NCBI RefSeq assembly: GCF_002101885.1
Contig: NZ_LQPS01000050.1
Coordinates: 1 to 64,000 of the forward strand
Direction of reading: 5' to 3'
Length of the DNA: 64,000 nt
From: Mycolicibacter senuensis
GTDB taxonomy: Bacteria; Actinomycetota; Actinomycetes; Mycobacteriales; Mycobacteriaceae
Shown piece by piece: positions 8,931 to 18,897 of the stretch. The position numbers were made by a program, and so were the translations under genes. Position 1 is the stretch's first letter. The number at the start of each line of letters is the position of its first letter. The notes below the pieces were generated by a model. It was given only the letters and a program-made list of their open reading frames with translations, was not told the DNA's origin and ran no database searches.

Positions 8931-8941
8931 GGTAACTTACC
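8931..8941. promoter_or_regulatory. Second palindrome upstream of etfD
   Basis: GGTAACTTACC is an 11-base perfect palindrome around a central C. It repeats the AGTAACTTA half-site seen 25 bases away inside the larger inverted repeat. The shared half-site suggests two operator copies for the same repressor. Confidence 0.45.
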
Positions 8942-9080
8942 GTCTACCTTGCGCAATACCTGCTCAAGCGCTGCTTGATGCTCGCCCATAGTGCCACCCC
9001 GTTCCCGCCCAGCGCGACGCAGGCTGGCCTAACTGTATCGGCTTGCGACTGTTCGGAAGGGTTTTCGCGGCGCGGCAGCG

Positions 9081-9629
9081 CTATTGACCGTCCGCCGCGG
9101 CAGTGGTGGTCGGCGGCGCTTCGGTCGTGGTCGGGGGCGCGGTGGTGGTGGGCTGCGTGGTCGGGGCCTGCGTGGTGGTGGGCTGGGTGGTTGTCGGCGC
9201 AGTGGTGGTCGTCGTCGGTTCGGTGGTGGTGGTCGGTGGTTCGGTGGTGGTCGTCGGCGGCTCCGTGGTGGTCGTATCCGGCGGCGGTGCTTCTTCTTCG
9301 CCACTGGGCGCCGGGGCGACCGGCCCCGGGTGCTGGGCGGGCGACTCGCCCGGAGGTGCCACGGTGGACGTGACCGACGTCGTGGCCGGCGTGGTGTCGC
9401 CGGAGTCCTTGTTCACCAGGCGGACCATGCTCCACACCAGGGTGGCGATCAGCAGTGCGGTGAGCACACCCCAGCCGATCAGCGCGAGCGGCCGCAGGTA
9501 CCAGGGGGCCGGTGGCGGTTCGGGAGGTTCGGACCAGCCGGGCTGCGACCCGGTGGGGTCGCGGTACTCGCTGTAGTAACCGGCCGGCTCGTCATATCTG
9601 CCGGCCCCGCGATAGTCGTAGTCGGCCAT
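9081..9629 (-). CDS. Single-pass membrane protein with long Thr/Pro tail
   Basis: 182 residues from the ATG at 9629; an upstream in-frame ATG at 9764 gives a 45-residue extension that overlaps the neighbouring gene and looks non-coding. The N-terminus is acidic and Tyr-rich (MADYDYRGAGRYDEP), followed by one transmembrane helix at about 52-76. The outer part is Thr/Pro/Glu-rich, with repeated TTTTEPPT units over the last 70 residues. Such tails are typical targets of mycobacterial protein O-mannosylation, so the protein is probably displayed in the periplasm or wall. The family and function are unknown. It has the same plan as the gene at 10162-10814. Confidence 0.75.
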   Translation of the reverse strand: MADYDYRGAGRYDEPAGYYSEYRDPTGSQPGWSEPPEPPPAPWYLRPLALIGWGVLTALLIATLVWSMVRLVNKDSGDTTPATTSVTSTVAPPGESPAQHPGPVAPAPSGEEEAPPPDTTTTEPPTTTTEPPTTTTEPTTTTTAPTTTQPTTTQAPTTQPTTTAPPTTTEAPPTTTAAADGQ

Positions 9630-9738
9630 CTGGGTCGGTTCGTCGTTCGGGTCGTCCGGCGTTCGTTCCACGCACACCGATGGTAGGTGCTGCGGCTGAC
9701 GAAACCCCGCGCCGGTGGCTGACGACTCGCTGTGCCGG

Positions 9739-10110
9739 CTACCGGGTGACGCCGCGTCGCGCAACCAGCTCGAACACCGCCCGCCAGCCGAGCAGGAACA
9801 CAGCGGTAACCGTTGCTGCGATTCCGACGAAAGACCACGTCACGCCTGCGCCGGTCGCTGCCCGCAACGCCATGCCGACCAGCACCGTCGATATCCAGAC
9901 GATCACCCCGGTGGGCAGCACGGCGGTGGGCCGGCGCCAACCGCGGGACACCAGCCAGCCCAGCACCGTACCGCTCAGAAACGGCCAGGCCGTGGTCGCC
10001 AGACCGCTGACATCGACGCCCTCGTCGTGGCTGCGCCGCCCCAGCGCGCAGAACACCAGGACGGCCACCACATCGATGCCGAGCCAGGCCGGATCACGCT
10101 GCGATCGCAT
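9739..10110 (-). CDS. DUF3054 family membrane protein
   Basis: 123 residues with four hydrophobic helices. The N-terminal DVVAVLVFCALGRRSHDEG segment is the diagnostic signature of the DUF3054 family of small actinobacterial membrane proteins, whose function is not known. The ATG at 10110 is the natural start. It lies between two Thr/Pro-rich single-pass membrane protein genes on the same strand, 51 bases after one and 109 bases before the other, so all three may be co-transcribed. Confidence 0.8.
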   Translation of the reverse strand: MRSQRDPAWLGIDVVAVLVFCALGRRSHDEGVDVSGLATTAWPFLSGTVLGWLVSRGWRRPTAVLPTGVIVWISTVLVGMALRAATGAGVTWSFVGIAATVTAVFLLGWRAVFELVARRGVTR

Positions 10111-10161
10111 GCGGCGAGACTACCGAGCGACCGGGACACCGGCGCTGCCGACCGGGCCGGT

Positions 10162-10814
10162 CTACCGGTACGGCGGAATGGTGATCACCGTCGGCAGCTC
10201 AGGAACCTTGGGCACCGGCGGGATGGTGATCACCGAGGGCAGCGACGGCAGGCGCGGCCGGTGGCGATGCGTCTCACTGGGCGCCGGGGGCTGCCGCGGC
10301 GGCGCCTGCCGAGGCGGGGGCGGCGCGGCAGTGGTGCTCGAAGCGCCCGGCGGGGTGCTGGTCGGACTAGTCGTGCTGGACGAACTCGTCGTGCCGGCGG
10401 TGGTGCTGGTGCTCGACGAGGTGCTGGCCGGCACGGTACTGCTGTCTCCCGGGCCGCGGCTGGTCAGCTGGATGATGCCCCAGATCACCAGCGCGAGCAT
10501 CAGCAGAATGAGTCCGAACCAGGCGATCAGCACCGATCGTCGGCGGAACCACGGGGTGGGCACCGCAGCGGCGAAGTCGTCGGTCTCCGGATCGCCGGGA
10601 AGCTGCTGTTCGAACGGGTTGTAGGCGGGGTTGTACTGGGTCGGTGCGTTGCCGGGGTGGTGGCCCGGGCCGCCGGGGTGCGGCCCGGGGCCGGGGGGCC
10701 GAACGGCGCGGGCTGGGGCCCGCGCGGTTGCGGCCCGCGTTGGCCGTACTGAGTGGATCGGGTTGGATCGTCTCCGGGTGTGCCGGAGCCGGGTGAAGAT
10801 CCGAAGCGCGCCAT
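10162..10814 (-). CDS. Thr/Pro-rich single-pass membrane protein, reading frame interrupted by an apparent frameshift
   Basis: The C-terminal frame (ending at 10162) encodes a cytoplasmic stretch, a membrane helix beginning RRRSVLIAWFGLIL and a Ser/Thr then Pro-rich outer tail ending in two VITIPP units. This frame has no credible start; it runs back into the next gene. A sensible N-terminus, MARFGSSPGSGTPGDDPTRS, begins at the ATG at 10814 in another frame. The two frames join smoothly if one base is gained or lost in the run of six G at 10693-10698 (C on the coding strand), giving a continuous Pro/Gly-rich segment. This is either a homopolymer sequencing error or a true frameshift. Function unknown; same plan as the gene at 9081-9629. 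Confidence 0.6.
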
Positions 10815-10861
10815 TCCAGCGATCGTAACGGAAAGCGGTGGCTGCTGAGCTGGGCCAGAGG

Positions 10862-11419
10862 TCAGAACGTCTCGACGTTGTCGATGCTGACGAACATGCC
10901 GTGACCGGTGCGGTCATTGGTGAATCGGGTGCCCTCGACGTCGGCGTCGATCTTCCAGCCCTCGGCCTGGTAGGTCAGGTAGTCGATGGTGACGACCGGG
11001 ATGTCACCGAGGTTGCCGAGCACCCACTGCACCGTGCCGTCGGAGCTGACGCTGACACCGTTGGCGTGCTCACCGCTTTTGAGCGGGCTGTTGGTGAACT
11101 CGGCTTCGCAGTCGACCTGCCGTGTCGAGATCTGGCATCGGGTCCGTCCGGACTTCGTCTCGATGAAGACGTATCCGTTCTCGTCCGGGGGCAGGGCGAT
11201 GGCGTCGCCCGGCTTGCCGGGTGCGCCCGACGACGGCGGCGGGGTGGGTGTCGGGGTGCTCGGCGGTGCGGTGGTGGGGCGAGGTGTCCGCAATGACGGC
11301 TCCGGTGGCCCGCTGCCGCCGGGCGCCGCGGTCGGGTTGCCGTCGACGGTGGAGCTGCAGCCGGCCAGCAGCAGTGCGGCCGCCAGCGCCAGCTGCCGGC
11401 TGAACGCCCTGGTTCTCAC
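10862..11419 (-). CDS. lpqJ: Lipoprotein, LpqJ-like
   Basis: 185 residues from the GTG at 11419; a GTG six codons upstream (11437) has a better ribosome site (GGGGGA) and is a fair alternative. The signal peptide ends in the lipobox LLAGC, so the protein should be lipid-anchored in the envelope. A Pro/Thr linker follows. The folded domain contains a conserved pair of cysteines (in RCQIS and VDCEAEF) and a repeated strand pattern ending TNDRTGHGMFVS. The name rests on the lipoprotein type and on its place one gene before an AnsP permease, as for Rv0344c and Rv0346c in M. tuberculosis. Biochemical function is unknown. Confidence 0.65.
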   Translation of the reverse strand: MRTRAFSRQLALAAALLLAGCSSTVDGNPTAAPGGSGPPEPSLRTPRPTTAPPSTPTPTPPPSSGAPGKPGDAIALPPDENGYVFIETKSGRTRCQISTRQVDCEAEFTNSPLKSGEHANGVSVSSDGTVQWVLGNLGDIPVVTIDYLTYQAEGWKIDADVEGTRFTNDRTGHGMFVSIDNVETF

Positions 11420-11553
11420 TTGATCCGGTACCCGCACGCAGTCCCCCGCCGACGTCGATTGGGGCACAGCCTACGCATCCTGTGACGCGAGTGGCTGCAG
11501 TGACGCGCAGTTCCAGGCGCCGGACGCCGACCCGCCGGCGACCACAAATCCGA

Positions 11554-11733
11554 CTACGAGAAATCCCGGAATGCCAGCACACCCCCGGCGACGGCCGTGA
11601 CCGCGGCGAGCGCGTAGCCGAGCACCGACCACCAACCCGCGTGCAGGTAGGCGGTGATGGCGACGATCGCGATGGCGCAGAAGACCAGGGCCATCCCGTA
11701 CAGCGGAGGCTTGGCTGCGTACCGGTTGGGCAT
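11554..11733 (-). CDS. Small two-helix membrane protein coupled to the ansP permease
   Basis: A 59-residue gene. It opens MPNRYAAKPPLYGMALVF and has two hydrophobic helices (about 12-30 and 34-54) separated by HAGWW, ending AFRDFS. A very strong ribosome site (AGGAGGAGA) lies just downstream of the permease stop codon at 11751, about 10 bases before the ATG, so translation is probably coupled to the permease. I do not recognise the family. It could be a regulatory or assembly partner of the transporter; that is inference from position only. Confidence 0.72.
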   Translation of the reverse strand: MPNRYAAKPPLYGMALVFCAIAIVAITAYLHAGWWSVLGYALAAVTAVAGGVLAFRDFS

Positions 11734-11750
11734 GGGGTTTCGGTCTCCTC

Positions 11751-13232
11751 CTACTCGTCCGCTTCGGCCTGCGCGGCCACTGCGGGCGGTTGCTGCCCGG
11801 TGACCGTGGGGGGCACGGCCGCGGCCGTCACCCGCTTACGCACCAGGTACCAGCCGGCGACCAAGCCCGGTCCGCCGACCAGCGCCGCGGTGCGAATCCA
11901 GACGCCGTATTCGGGATCGAACATCATCAGCACCAGCACGGCGGCCAGGAAGGCCAGGGTGACGTACCCGCTGTAGGGCGCCAGCGGCATCCGGAAGGCC
12001 GGGCGCTGCAGGTCGCTTCGCTTCGTCAACGAGAAGAACCGCAGTTGGCAGGCGACGATCGTCGCCCACGCGGTCACAACGCCCAAGGCGGCGATGTTGA
12101 GCACGATCTCGAAGGCGTGCTCGGGGACGACGGCGTTCAGCGCGACCCCGAACAGGCCGATCGCGCCGGTCAGCAGGATGCCGCCGTAGGGCACACCATT
12201 ACTGGACAGCGGTGCGGTGAACTTCGGGCCGCTGCCGTTGACCGCCATCGACCGCAGAATCCGCCCGGTGGAGTACAGGCCGGCGTTGAGGCTGGAGAAC
12301 GCCGCGGTGAGCACCACCAGATTCATCAGGCCGCCGGCGCCGTTGAACCCGATCTTGGCGAAGAACGTGACGAACGGGCTCTCGCCGTGCTTGTAGGCGG
12401 TGTAGGGCAGCAGCAGCGCCAGCAGCACCACCGAGCCGACGTAGAAGATCGCGATCCGGGCCACCACCGAGTTGATCGCCCGCGGCATGATCTTCTCCGG
12501 CTCGGCGGTCTCGCCGGCGGCGGTGCCGACCAGTTCGACCGCGGCGTAGGAGAACACCACACCCGAGGTGACCAGCACCAGAGGGAGTAGTCCGGTCGGC
12601 AGGAAGCCGCCGTTGTCGACCCACAGGTGCAGGCCGGTGGATTCCCCGTCGACCTGGAAGCGCCCGCCCAGAAAGACGGTGCCGACGATCAGGAAGGTCA
12701 CCAGGGCCACCACCTTGATCAGTGCGGCCCAGAACTCCAGTTCGCCGAAGAGCTTCACCGAGATCAGGTTCATCGACACCACCGCCACCAGTGCGATCAG
12801 TGCCAGCACCCACTGCGGGACGACGTGGAACGCGCCCCAGTAGTGGAAGTACGTCGCGATCGCGGTGGTATCGACGATCCCGGTCATCGACCAGTTGAGG
12901 AAGTACAACCAGCCCGCGACGAATGCCGTTTTCTCCCCGAAGAATTCGCGGGCATACGACACGAACGATCCCGAGGTGGGGCGGTGCACCACCAGTTCGC
13001 CGAGCGCCCGCAGGATGAAGAACACGAAGATGCCGCAGATCGCGTAGACCACGAACAGGGCGGGGCCTGCCTCGTGCAGTCGCCGGCCGGCCCCCAGGAA
13101 CAGCCCGGTGCCGATCGCCCCGCCGATGGCGATCATCTGCACCTGACGAGGGTGGAGATCCTTGTGATAGCCCTCGTCTTCACGGGCCAATGCGGCCGGT
13201 GGGGCCAGGTGAGGGTCGGGGGCGGTAGGCAT
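11751..13232 (-). CDS. ansP: L-asparagine permease (APC family)
   Basis: 493 residues from the ATG at 13232; the frame is open upstream, but that part has no start context and lies in the divergent P450 region. Twelve membrane helices are expected. The N-terminal block HPRQVQMIAIGGAIGTGLFLGAG is the APC-superfamily signature, and the sequence closely follows AnsP2 (Rv0346c) and AnsP1 through FVAGWLYFLNW, YAAVELVGTAAGETAEP and LNAGLYSTGRILRSMA. It should import asparagine by proton symport. No clear ribosome site precedes this start. It is followed by the coupled 59-residue membrane protein and then the LpqJ-like gene. Confidence 0.9.
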   Translation of the reverse strand: MPTAPDPHLAPPAALAREDEGYHKDLHPRQVQMIAIGGAIGTGLFLGAGRRLHEAGPALFVVYAICGIFVFFILRALGELVVHRPTSGSFVSYAREFFGEKTAFVAGWLYFLNWSMTGIVDTTAIATYFHYWGAFHVVPQWVLALIALVAVVSMNLISVKLFGELEFWAALIKVVALVTFLIVGTVFLGGRFQVDGESTGLHLWVDNGGFLPTGLLPLVLVTSGVVFSYAAVELVGTAAGETAEPEKIMPRAINSVVARIAIFYVGSVVLLALLLPYTAYKHGESPFVTFFAKIGFNGAGGLMNLVVLTAAFSSLNAGLYSTGRILRSMAVNGSGPKFTAPLSSNGVPYGGILLTGAIGLFGVALNAVVPEHAFEIVLNIAALGVVTAWATIVACQLRFFSLTKRSDLQRPAFRMPLAPYSGYVTLAFLAAVLVLMMFDPEYGVWIRTAALVGGPGLVAGWYLVRKRVTAAAVPPTVTGQQPPAVAAQAEADE

Positions 13233-13365
13233 CGGTGCGAGGGTAACCCACCGCGACGCCGATCGTGGTTGGCGACGCCGAGCACCACTGCCCAGGCGAG
13301 GCGACCCACTAACCTTGGATTGTCTGCAGGTCAAGCGGCGGGCCCGAGTCGGCGGGAGGTCGATC

Positions 13366-14667
13366 ATGCGGCCGGGAATCTGGCTTCGGTGGGCATTGCT
13401 GCACGGGATTCCGCGGGGAGTCCTGGCGGTGCAGGCGCGCCGTGGTGAACCCATGGCACGGCTGCTCGCCGGCCCGCTGCGCGGCGGTGAACCCGGGCCG
13501 CTGACCGAGCAGATTCGCGCCCGAGGCAGCCTGACTCGCACGCCGTTCGTCTCGGTGACCGCCGACCACGAGCTGTGCCGAACGATCCTGCGTGATGACC
13601 GGTTCGGAGTGACCAACCCGGCCAACATGAAACTTTCCAAACCGGTGCGCTGGTTGATCAGCCGAACGGATCCGCAGCTGCCGAATCCGGCCGAACCGCC
13701 CTCGATGCTCGCGGTCGATCCGCCCGATCACACGCGCTACCGGCGAGCCGTGGTGCGTGCGTTCACGCCTCGTGCGATCGAAAGACTGCGTTCCCGGATC
13801 GTCGACATCACCAATGAGCTGCTCGACCGGGTGGAATCGGCATCGCATCCGGACCTGATCACCGATTTCGCGGGTCCGTTGCCGGCAATGATCATCGCCG
13901 AGATCCTCGGAATGCCCGAAGAGATGCGGCCACAGCTGCTCGACCGGGGTGAACGAGGCGCACCGCTGCTTGATGTCGGCTTGTCTTGGACGACGTTTCG
14001 GGTTGCCATGCAATCGCTGCGGGAAGCCGACCGCGAGTTCGGCGACCACGTCGAACGGCTGCTGCGCGAACCCGGCGACGACATCTTCAGTCAGGTGGTC
14101 CACGACGGGGACCTTGACCGGCGCGAACTGGGCGTGACGGCGTTACTGGTCGCCGGCGCGGGATTCGAGACCACCGTCAATCTGATCGGCAACGCGATCG
14201 TGCTGTTGTTGCGTCACCCGCAACAGTTGGCGATGCTGCGCGAGGATCCCGCGTTGTGGCCGGGTGCGGTCGAGGAGGTGTTGCGCTTCGACAGCCCGGT
14301 GCAGATGACGTCTCGGAATCCGTTCTGCGACTTGGAGATCGACGGGCACCACCTCGCTGCAGGCGAAACGGTCGCGCTGCTGCTGGGCGGCGCCAACCAC
14401 GACCCCAGCGTGTTCGACGAGCCCGGCCGGTTCGACATCATCAGGGCCAACGCCCACGAGCATCTGTCCTTCAGCAGCGGCGTACACGCCTGCCTCGGGG
14501 CCAACCTGGCCCGCATGGAAGCCACCATCGCGCTGCGCGCGCTGTTCGAGCGATTTCCCGACCTGGCGCTCGCCGGCGCCCCGACACCGCGGGGGTTGGC
14601 CACGTTGCACGGTTTCCGGTGCATACCGGCCACGACGGGCGCCTCGGCGCGCCCGGCGACGGCCTAG
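13366..14667 (+). CDS. Cytochrome P450, CYP140-like
   Basis: 433 residues from the ATG at 13366, chosen because GGGAGGT lies 6 bases upstream; a TTG at 13315 would be in frame but lacks this site. The haem thiolate is Cys376 in FSSGVHACLGANLAR. The I-helix oxygen-activation motif is AGAGFETT at 263-270 and the ExxR pair is Glu304/Arg307. The N-terminus (LLHGIPRGVLAVQARRGEP) and the stretch from AVDPPDHTRYRR onward resemble mycobacterial CYP140 (Rv1880c) closely enough to suggest that family, but a formal CYP name needs an alignment. Substrate unknown. No ferredoxin gene is adjacent. It lies immediately before the dnaK promoter. Confidence 0.88.
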   Translation: MRPGIWLRWALLHGIPRGVLAVQARRGEPMARLLAGPLRGGEPGPLTEQIRARGSLTRTPFVSVTADHELCRTILRDDRFGVTNPANMKLSKPVRWLISRTDPQLPNPAEPPSMLAVDPPDHTRYRRAVVRAFTPRAIERLRSRIVDITNELLDRVESASHPDLITDFAGPLPAMIIAEILGMPEEMRPQLLDRGERGAPLLDVGLSWTTFRVAMQSLREADREFGDHVERLLREPGDDIFSQVVHDGDLDRRELGVTALLVAGAGFETTVNLIGNAIVLLLRHPQQLAMLREDPALWPGAVEEVLRFDSPVQMTSRNPFCDLEIDGHHLAAGETVALLLGGANHDPSVFDEPGRFDIIRANAHEHLSFSSGVHACLGANLARMEATIALRALFERFPDLALAGAPTPRGLATLHGFRCIPATTGASARPATA

Positions 14668-14668
14668 G

Positions 14669-14694
14669 GGAACAAACCGGGTACCCCTCCCGTT
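14669..14694 (+). promoter_or_regulatory. SigE/SigH-type promoter of the dnaK operon
   Basis: GGAAC at 14669-14673 and GTT at 14692-14694 are separated by 18 bases, matching the GGAAC-N18-GTT form of mycobacterial SigH/SigE promoters. It starts two bases after the P450 stop codon and lies upstream of the HAIR elements. A separate TTGACA at 14736-14741 could serve a housekeeping sigma factor. Confidence 0.6.
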
Positions 14695-14708
14695 GACCAA
14701 TTCGACAA

Positions 14709-14729
14709 GTTGAGTCACAAACACTCAAG
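14709..14729. promoter_or_regulatory. HAIR element 1 (HspR operator) of dnaK
   Basis: GTTGAGT-N7-ACTCAAG matches the HspR-associated inverted repeat CTTGAGT-N7-ACTCAAG at 13 of 14 positions. HspR, encoded by the last gene of this operon, is expected to bind here with DnaK as co-repressor. Confidence 0.85.
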
Positions 14730-14763
14730 TCTGAGTTGACAGCAGGGCGGCGGCAAGCGCATC

Positions 14764-14784
14764 CTTGAGCGCAGTCCGCTCAGA
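14764..14784. promoter_or_regulatory. HAIR element 2 (degenerate) of dnaK
   Basis: CTTGAGC-N7-GCTCAGA keeps the HAIR spacing with three departures from the consensus. It lies 34 bases downstream of element 1 and 31 bases before the dnaK start, close to the probable transcription start, where a bound repressor would block the polymerase. Confidence 0.6.
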
Positions 14785-14815
14785 CTAGGGAATCGTCTAT
14801 CAGGGAGGAACCACA

Positions 14816-16659
<1,844 letters not shown>

Positions 16660-16663
<4 letters not shown>

Positions 16664-17292
16664 GCGAAGGCGATTCACGCGAGCCGGCCCCGGAGAAGAT
16701 CACCGTGACCGACAAGCGCCGCATCGACCCGGAAACCGGTGAGGTGCGGGCGGGTTCTGCCGGGCCGGCTCCAAGCGAGCCGGCACCGGCGGGTCCGGTC
16801 GCCGACGGTGGCGAGGTCGACCAGGTCGCGGAGCTGACCGCCGACCTGCAGCGGGTGCAAGCCGACTTCGCGAACTACCGCAAGCGGGCGCTGCGCGACC
16901 AGCAGGGCGTCGCGGATCGGGCCAAGGCCTCGGTGGTGACCGAGCTGCTGCCGATCCTCGACGACCTGGACCGCGCCCGTAGCCACGGCGACCTCGAGTC
17001 GGGGCCACTGAAGGCGTTGGGCGACAAGCTGACCGGTGTGCTCGACGGACTGGGATTGGCAGCGTTCGGCGTCGAGGGCGACGAGTTCGACCCGCTGCTG
17101 CACGAGGCCGTGCAGCACGAGGGCGACGGAACCCATTCGGTGATCGGCACCGTGCTGCGGCAGGGTTACAAACTCGGTGAGCAGGTGCTGCGCCACGCCA
17201 TGGTCGGGGTGGTGGACACCGTCCCGGACGGTGACCAGGGCAGCGATGGGGCCGAAGCCGGAGCCGACGAAGACGCCGGCGACGAGAATTGA
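16660..17292 (+). CDS. grpE: Nucleotide exchange factor GrpE
   Basis: 210 residues from a GTG that overlaps the dnaK stop codon. GrpE releases ADP from DnaK. After a disordered acidic/Pro N-terminus, the coiled-coil section contains LTADLQRVQADFANYRKRA, followed by the beta-wing domain with the GVEGDEFDPLLHEAVQ and VLRQGYKLGEQVLRHAMV signatures. The C-terminus is again acidic. It is the second gene of dnaK-grpE-dnaJ1-hspR. Confidence 0.98.
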
Positions 17293-17315
17293 TCTAGGTG
17301 AGGAGGTGAGGCGTC

Positions 17316-18503
17316 ATGGCTCAGCGTGAATGGGTCGAGAAGGACTTCTACAAAGAGCTGGGCGTCTCCTCCGACGCCAGCGCCGAGGACGTCAAGCGGG
17401 CGGCCCGCCGGTTGCTCGCCGAGAATCACCCGGACCGCAACCCCGGTAACAAAGCGGCTGAGGATCGCTACAAGGCGGTGTCCGAGGCCAAGGAAGTACT
17501 CACCGATCCGGCCAAGCGCAAGGAGTACGACGAGACCCGCCGGCTGTTCGCCGGTGGCGGGTTCGGCCGGCGCTTCAACGGCGGCGGTGGCGGCAACTTC
17601 GATCGGTTCAGCACCGGCGGTGACGGCAGCGAGTTCAACCTGAACGACCTGTTCGGCGCCGCCGGTCAGACCGGCGGCGCCAACATCGGTGATCTCTTCG
17701 GCGGCTTATTCGGCCGCGGCGCGCAGCAGCGGCCCAGCCGGCCGCGGCGCGGCAACGACCTGGAAACCGACTCGGAGCTGAGCTTCCTGGAGGCCACCAA
17801 GGGCGTCGAGATGCCGTTGCGGCTGACCAGCGCGGCACCGTGCACCAACTGTCACGGCAGTGGCGCGCGGCCGGGCACCAGCCCGCGAGTGTGCACCTCC
17901 TGCAACGGCTCCGGGGTGATCAGCAGCAACCAGGGTGCGTTCGGATTCTCCGAGCCGTGTACCGACTGCCGTGGTAGCGGATCGATCATCGAGCATCCGT
18001 GCTCGGAGTGCAGGGGAACCGGGCGGGCGGCTCGCACCCGCACCATCAACGTGCGCATTCCACCCGGTGTCGAAGACGGCCAACGAATTCGGCTGGCCGG
18101 TCAGGGCGAGGCGGGACTGCGCGGTGCGCCGTCCGGCGACCTGTACGTGACGGTGCGGGTGCGTCCGGACAAGGTCTTCGGACGCGACGGCGACGACCTG
18201 ACGGTCACCATCCCGGTCAGCTTCTCCGAACTCGCCCTGGGCACCACGCTTTCGGTGCCGACGCTGGACGGCAAGGTCGGCGTGCGGGTGCCCAAGGGCA
18301 CCGCCGACGGCCGGATCCTGCGGGTGCGCGGACGCGGCGTTCCCAAGCGCGGTGGCGGCAACGGCGACCTGCTGGTCACCGTCAAGGTCGCGGTCCCGCC
18401 CAACCTGGAGGGCCACGCCCAGGACGCGTTGGAGGCGTACGCGGCAGCGGAGCGGTCCAGCGGGTTCGATCCGCGGGCCGGATGGGCGGGTAACCGATCA
18501 TGA
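17316..18503 (+). CDS. dnaJ1: Type I Hsp40 co-chaperone DnaJ1
   Basis: 395 residues. DnaJ delivers unfolded proteins to DnaK and triggers ATP hydrolysis. The J domain occupies about residues 8-75 with the HPD motif at 38-40, followed by a Gly/Phe-rich linker. The zinc-binding region carries four CxxCxGxG-type units beginning CTNCHGSG, CTSCNGSG, CTDCRGSG and CSECRGTG. Two beta domains follow. The ribosome site is strong (GGTGAGGAGGTGAG). The stop overlaps the hspR start by 4 bases (ATGA). Confidence 0.98.
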   Translation: MAQREWVEKDFYKELGVSSDASAEDVKRAARRLLAENHPDRNPGNKAAEDRYKAVSEAKEVLTDPAKRKEYDETRRLFAGGGFGRRFNGGGGGNFDRFSTGGDGSEFNLNDLFGAAGQTGGANIGDLFGGLFGRGAQQRPSRPRRGNDLETDSELSFLEATKGVEMPLRLTSAAPCTNCHGSGARPGTSPRVCTSCNGSGVISSNQGAFGFSEPCTDCRGSGSIIEHPCSECRGTGRAARTRTINVRIPPGVEDGQRIRLAGQGEAGLRGAPSGDLYVTVRVRPDKVFGRDGDDLTVTIPVSFSELALGTTLSVPTLDGKVGVRVPKGTADGRILRVRGRGVPKRGGGNGDLLVTVKVAVPPNLEGHAQDALEAYAAAERSSGFDPRAGWAGNRS

Positions 18504-18877
18504 GTAGATCCGAAAAGAACTCCCGCACCTTCCTGATCTCGGTGGCCGCCGAGCTGGCCGGTATGCACGCGCAGACGCTGCGGACCTATGACCGCATCGG
18601 ACTGGTCAGCCCACGCCGCAGCGCCGGCGGCGGGCGCCGTTACTCGGAGCGCGACGTCGACCTGCTGCGCGAGGTGCAGCGGCTCTCGCACGACGATGGC
18701 GTCAACCTGGCCGGTATCAAGCGGATCATCGAGTTGACCAACCAGGTCGAGGCGCTGCAGTCGCGGGTCAAGGAGATGGCGGCCGAGCTGGAGAGGTTGC
18801 GCGCCAACCAGCGCCGCGAGATCGCGGTGGTGCCCAAGAGCACCGCCGTGGTGGTGTGGAAGCCGCGTAGCTCCTAG
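18500..18877 (+). CDS. hspR: MerR-family heat-shock repressor HspR
   Basis: 125 residues. HspR binds HAIR operators together with DnaK and represses dnaK and clpB until unfolded protein titrates DnaK away. The MerR helix-turn-helix is at about residues 10-45 (VAAELAGMHAQTLRTYDRIGL), followed by the wing RRSAGGGRRYSERDVDLL and a short coiled coil at 75-105. Perfect or near-perfect HAIR sites are present at dnaK and clpB in this same window, consistent with autoregulation and a two-operon local regulon. Confidence 0.97.
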   Translation: MSRSEKNSRTFLISVAAELAGMHAQTLRTYDRIGLVSPRRSAGGGRRYSERDVDLLREVQRLSHDDGVNLAGIKRIIELTNQVEALQSRVKEMAAELERLRANQRREIAVVPKSTAVVVWKPRSS

Positions 18878-18897
18878 CTCCCAACCGGCGCCAGGCT

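Noticed and set aside
9084..9300. Repeats resembling a short CRISPR-like array
   Set aside because: The repeated GTGGTGGTCG pattern is irregular and is the complement of Thr codons in the membrane protein at 9081-9629; there are no equal spacers and no cas genes.
11790..12590. 266-codon frame antisense to the ansP permease
   Set aside because: Antisense of a membrane protein gene; Arg/Gln/His-rich shadow composition.
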